Source: Chamaea fasciata (lineage: Eukaryota; Chordata; Aves; Passeriformes; Sylviidae). From it: a stretch of DNA of 64,000 nucleotides. The notes beneath the pieces were generated by a model, which saw nothing but the letters and a program-made list of their open reading frames with translations, did no database searches and was not told the origin of the DNA. The position numbers and the translations under genes were made by a program. This document shows positions 64,000-64,000 of this stretch, piece after piece (position 1 is the first letter of the stretch; the number at the start of each line of letters is the position of its first letter). The stretch lies in NCBI GenBank assembly GCA_029207755.1, contig JARCOQ010000016.1:3849001-3913000 (forward strand), in the 5' to 3' direction.

Positions 64000-64000
64000 G

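Overview
This is nuclear DNA of a vertebrate, almost certainly a bird. The genes are split by introns with GT-AG junctions, there are CpG-island promoters, CR1 LINE fragments and one solo retroviral LTR. The gene order POLR3E > < CDR2, MFSD13B, METTL9 with IGSF6 nested inside it, then OTOA, corresponds to the human 16p12.2 neighbourhood. The species cannot be fixed from the sequence. There are no prokaryotic operons, CRISPR arrays or toxin genes. I recognised no unknown multi-gene system; the unusual items are regulatory or structural details of known genes.

Layout, left to right. 1-2215: last intron, last coding exon and 3' UTR of POLR3E (+). About 2216-18360: CDR2 (-), five coding exons and a 457-residue coiled-coil protein; its long 3' UTR may run until it meets the POLR3E 3' end tail to tail. 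17740-19340: a CpG island with CCAAT and GC boxes that looks like a shared bidirectional promoter for CDR2 (leftward) and the next gene (rightward). 22095-35014: a complete TMEM180/MFSD13 family transporter-like gene (+), best named MFSD13B. It has six coding exons and 464 or 465 residues, with an LTR in intron 1 and a CR1 in intron 5. 35996-39880: intergenic, nothing recognised. 39880-57950: METTL9 (+), five coding exons, a histidine N-methyltransferase of 320 or 321 residues, with a CpG-island promoter and a strong-context upstream ORF. Its 10.4-kb last intron carries IGSF6 on the opposite strand (56553 down to 51314). 60100-63999: the 5' end of OTOA (+): a possible non-coding first exon in a GC-rich patch, a signal-peptide exon at 62862, then very small coding exons; the rest of the gene lies beyond the window.

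The exon models were built by hand from reading frame, splice consensus, phase agreement and remembered similarity to mammalian orthologues. All internal phases agree for CDR2, MFSD13B, METTL9 and IGSF6. No alignment or expression data were available. The main points for follow-up are an Ig-V-like relic upstream of the functional IGSF6 Ig exon, an in-frame stop in a candidate OTOA exon, the apparently intact MFSD13B, two tandem splice acceptors, the METTL9 upstream ORF, a perfect-TSD solo LTR, and an inverted-repeat pair in the probable CDR2 3' UTR.
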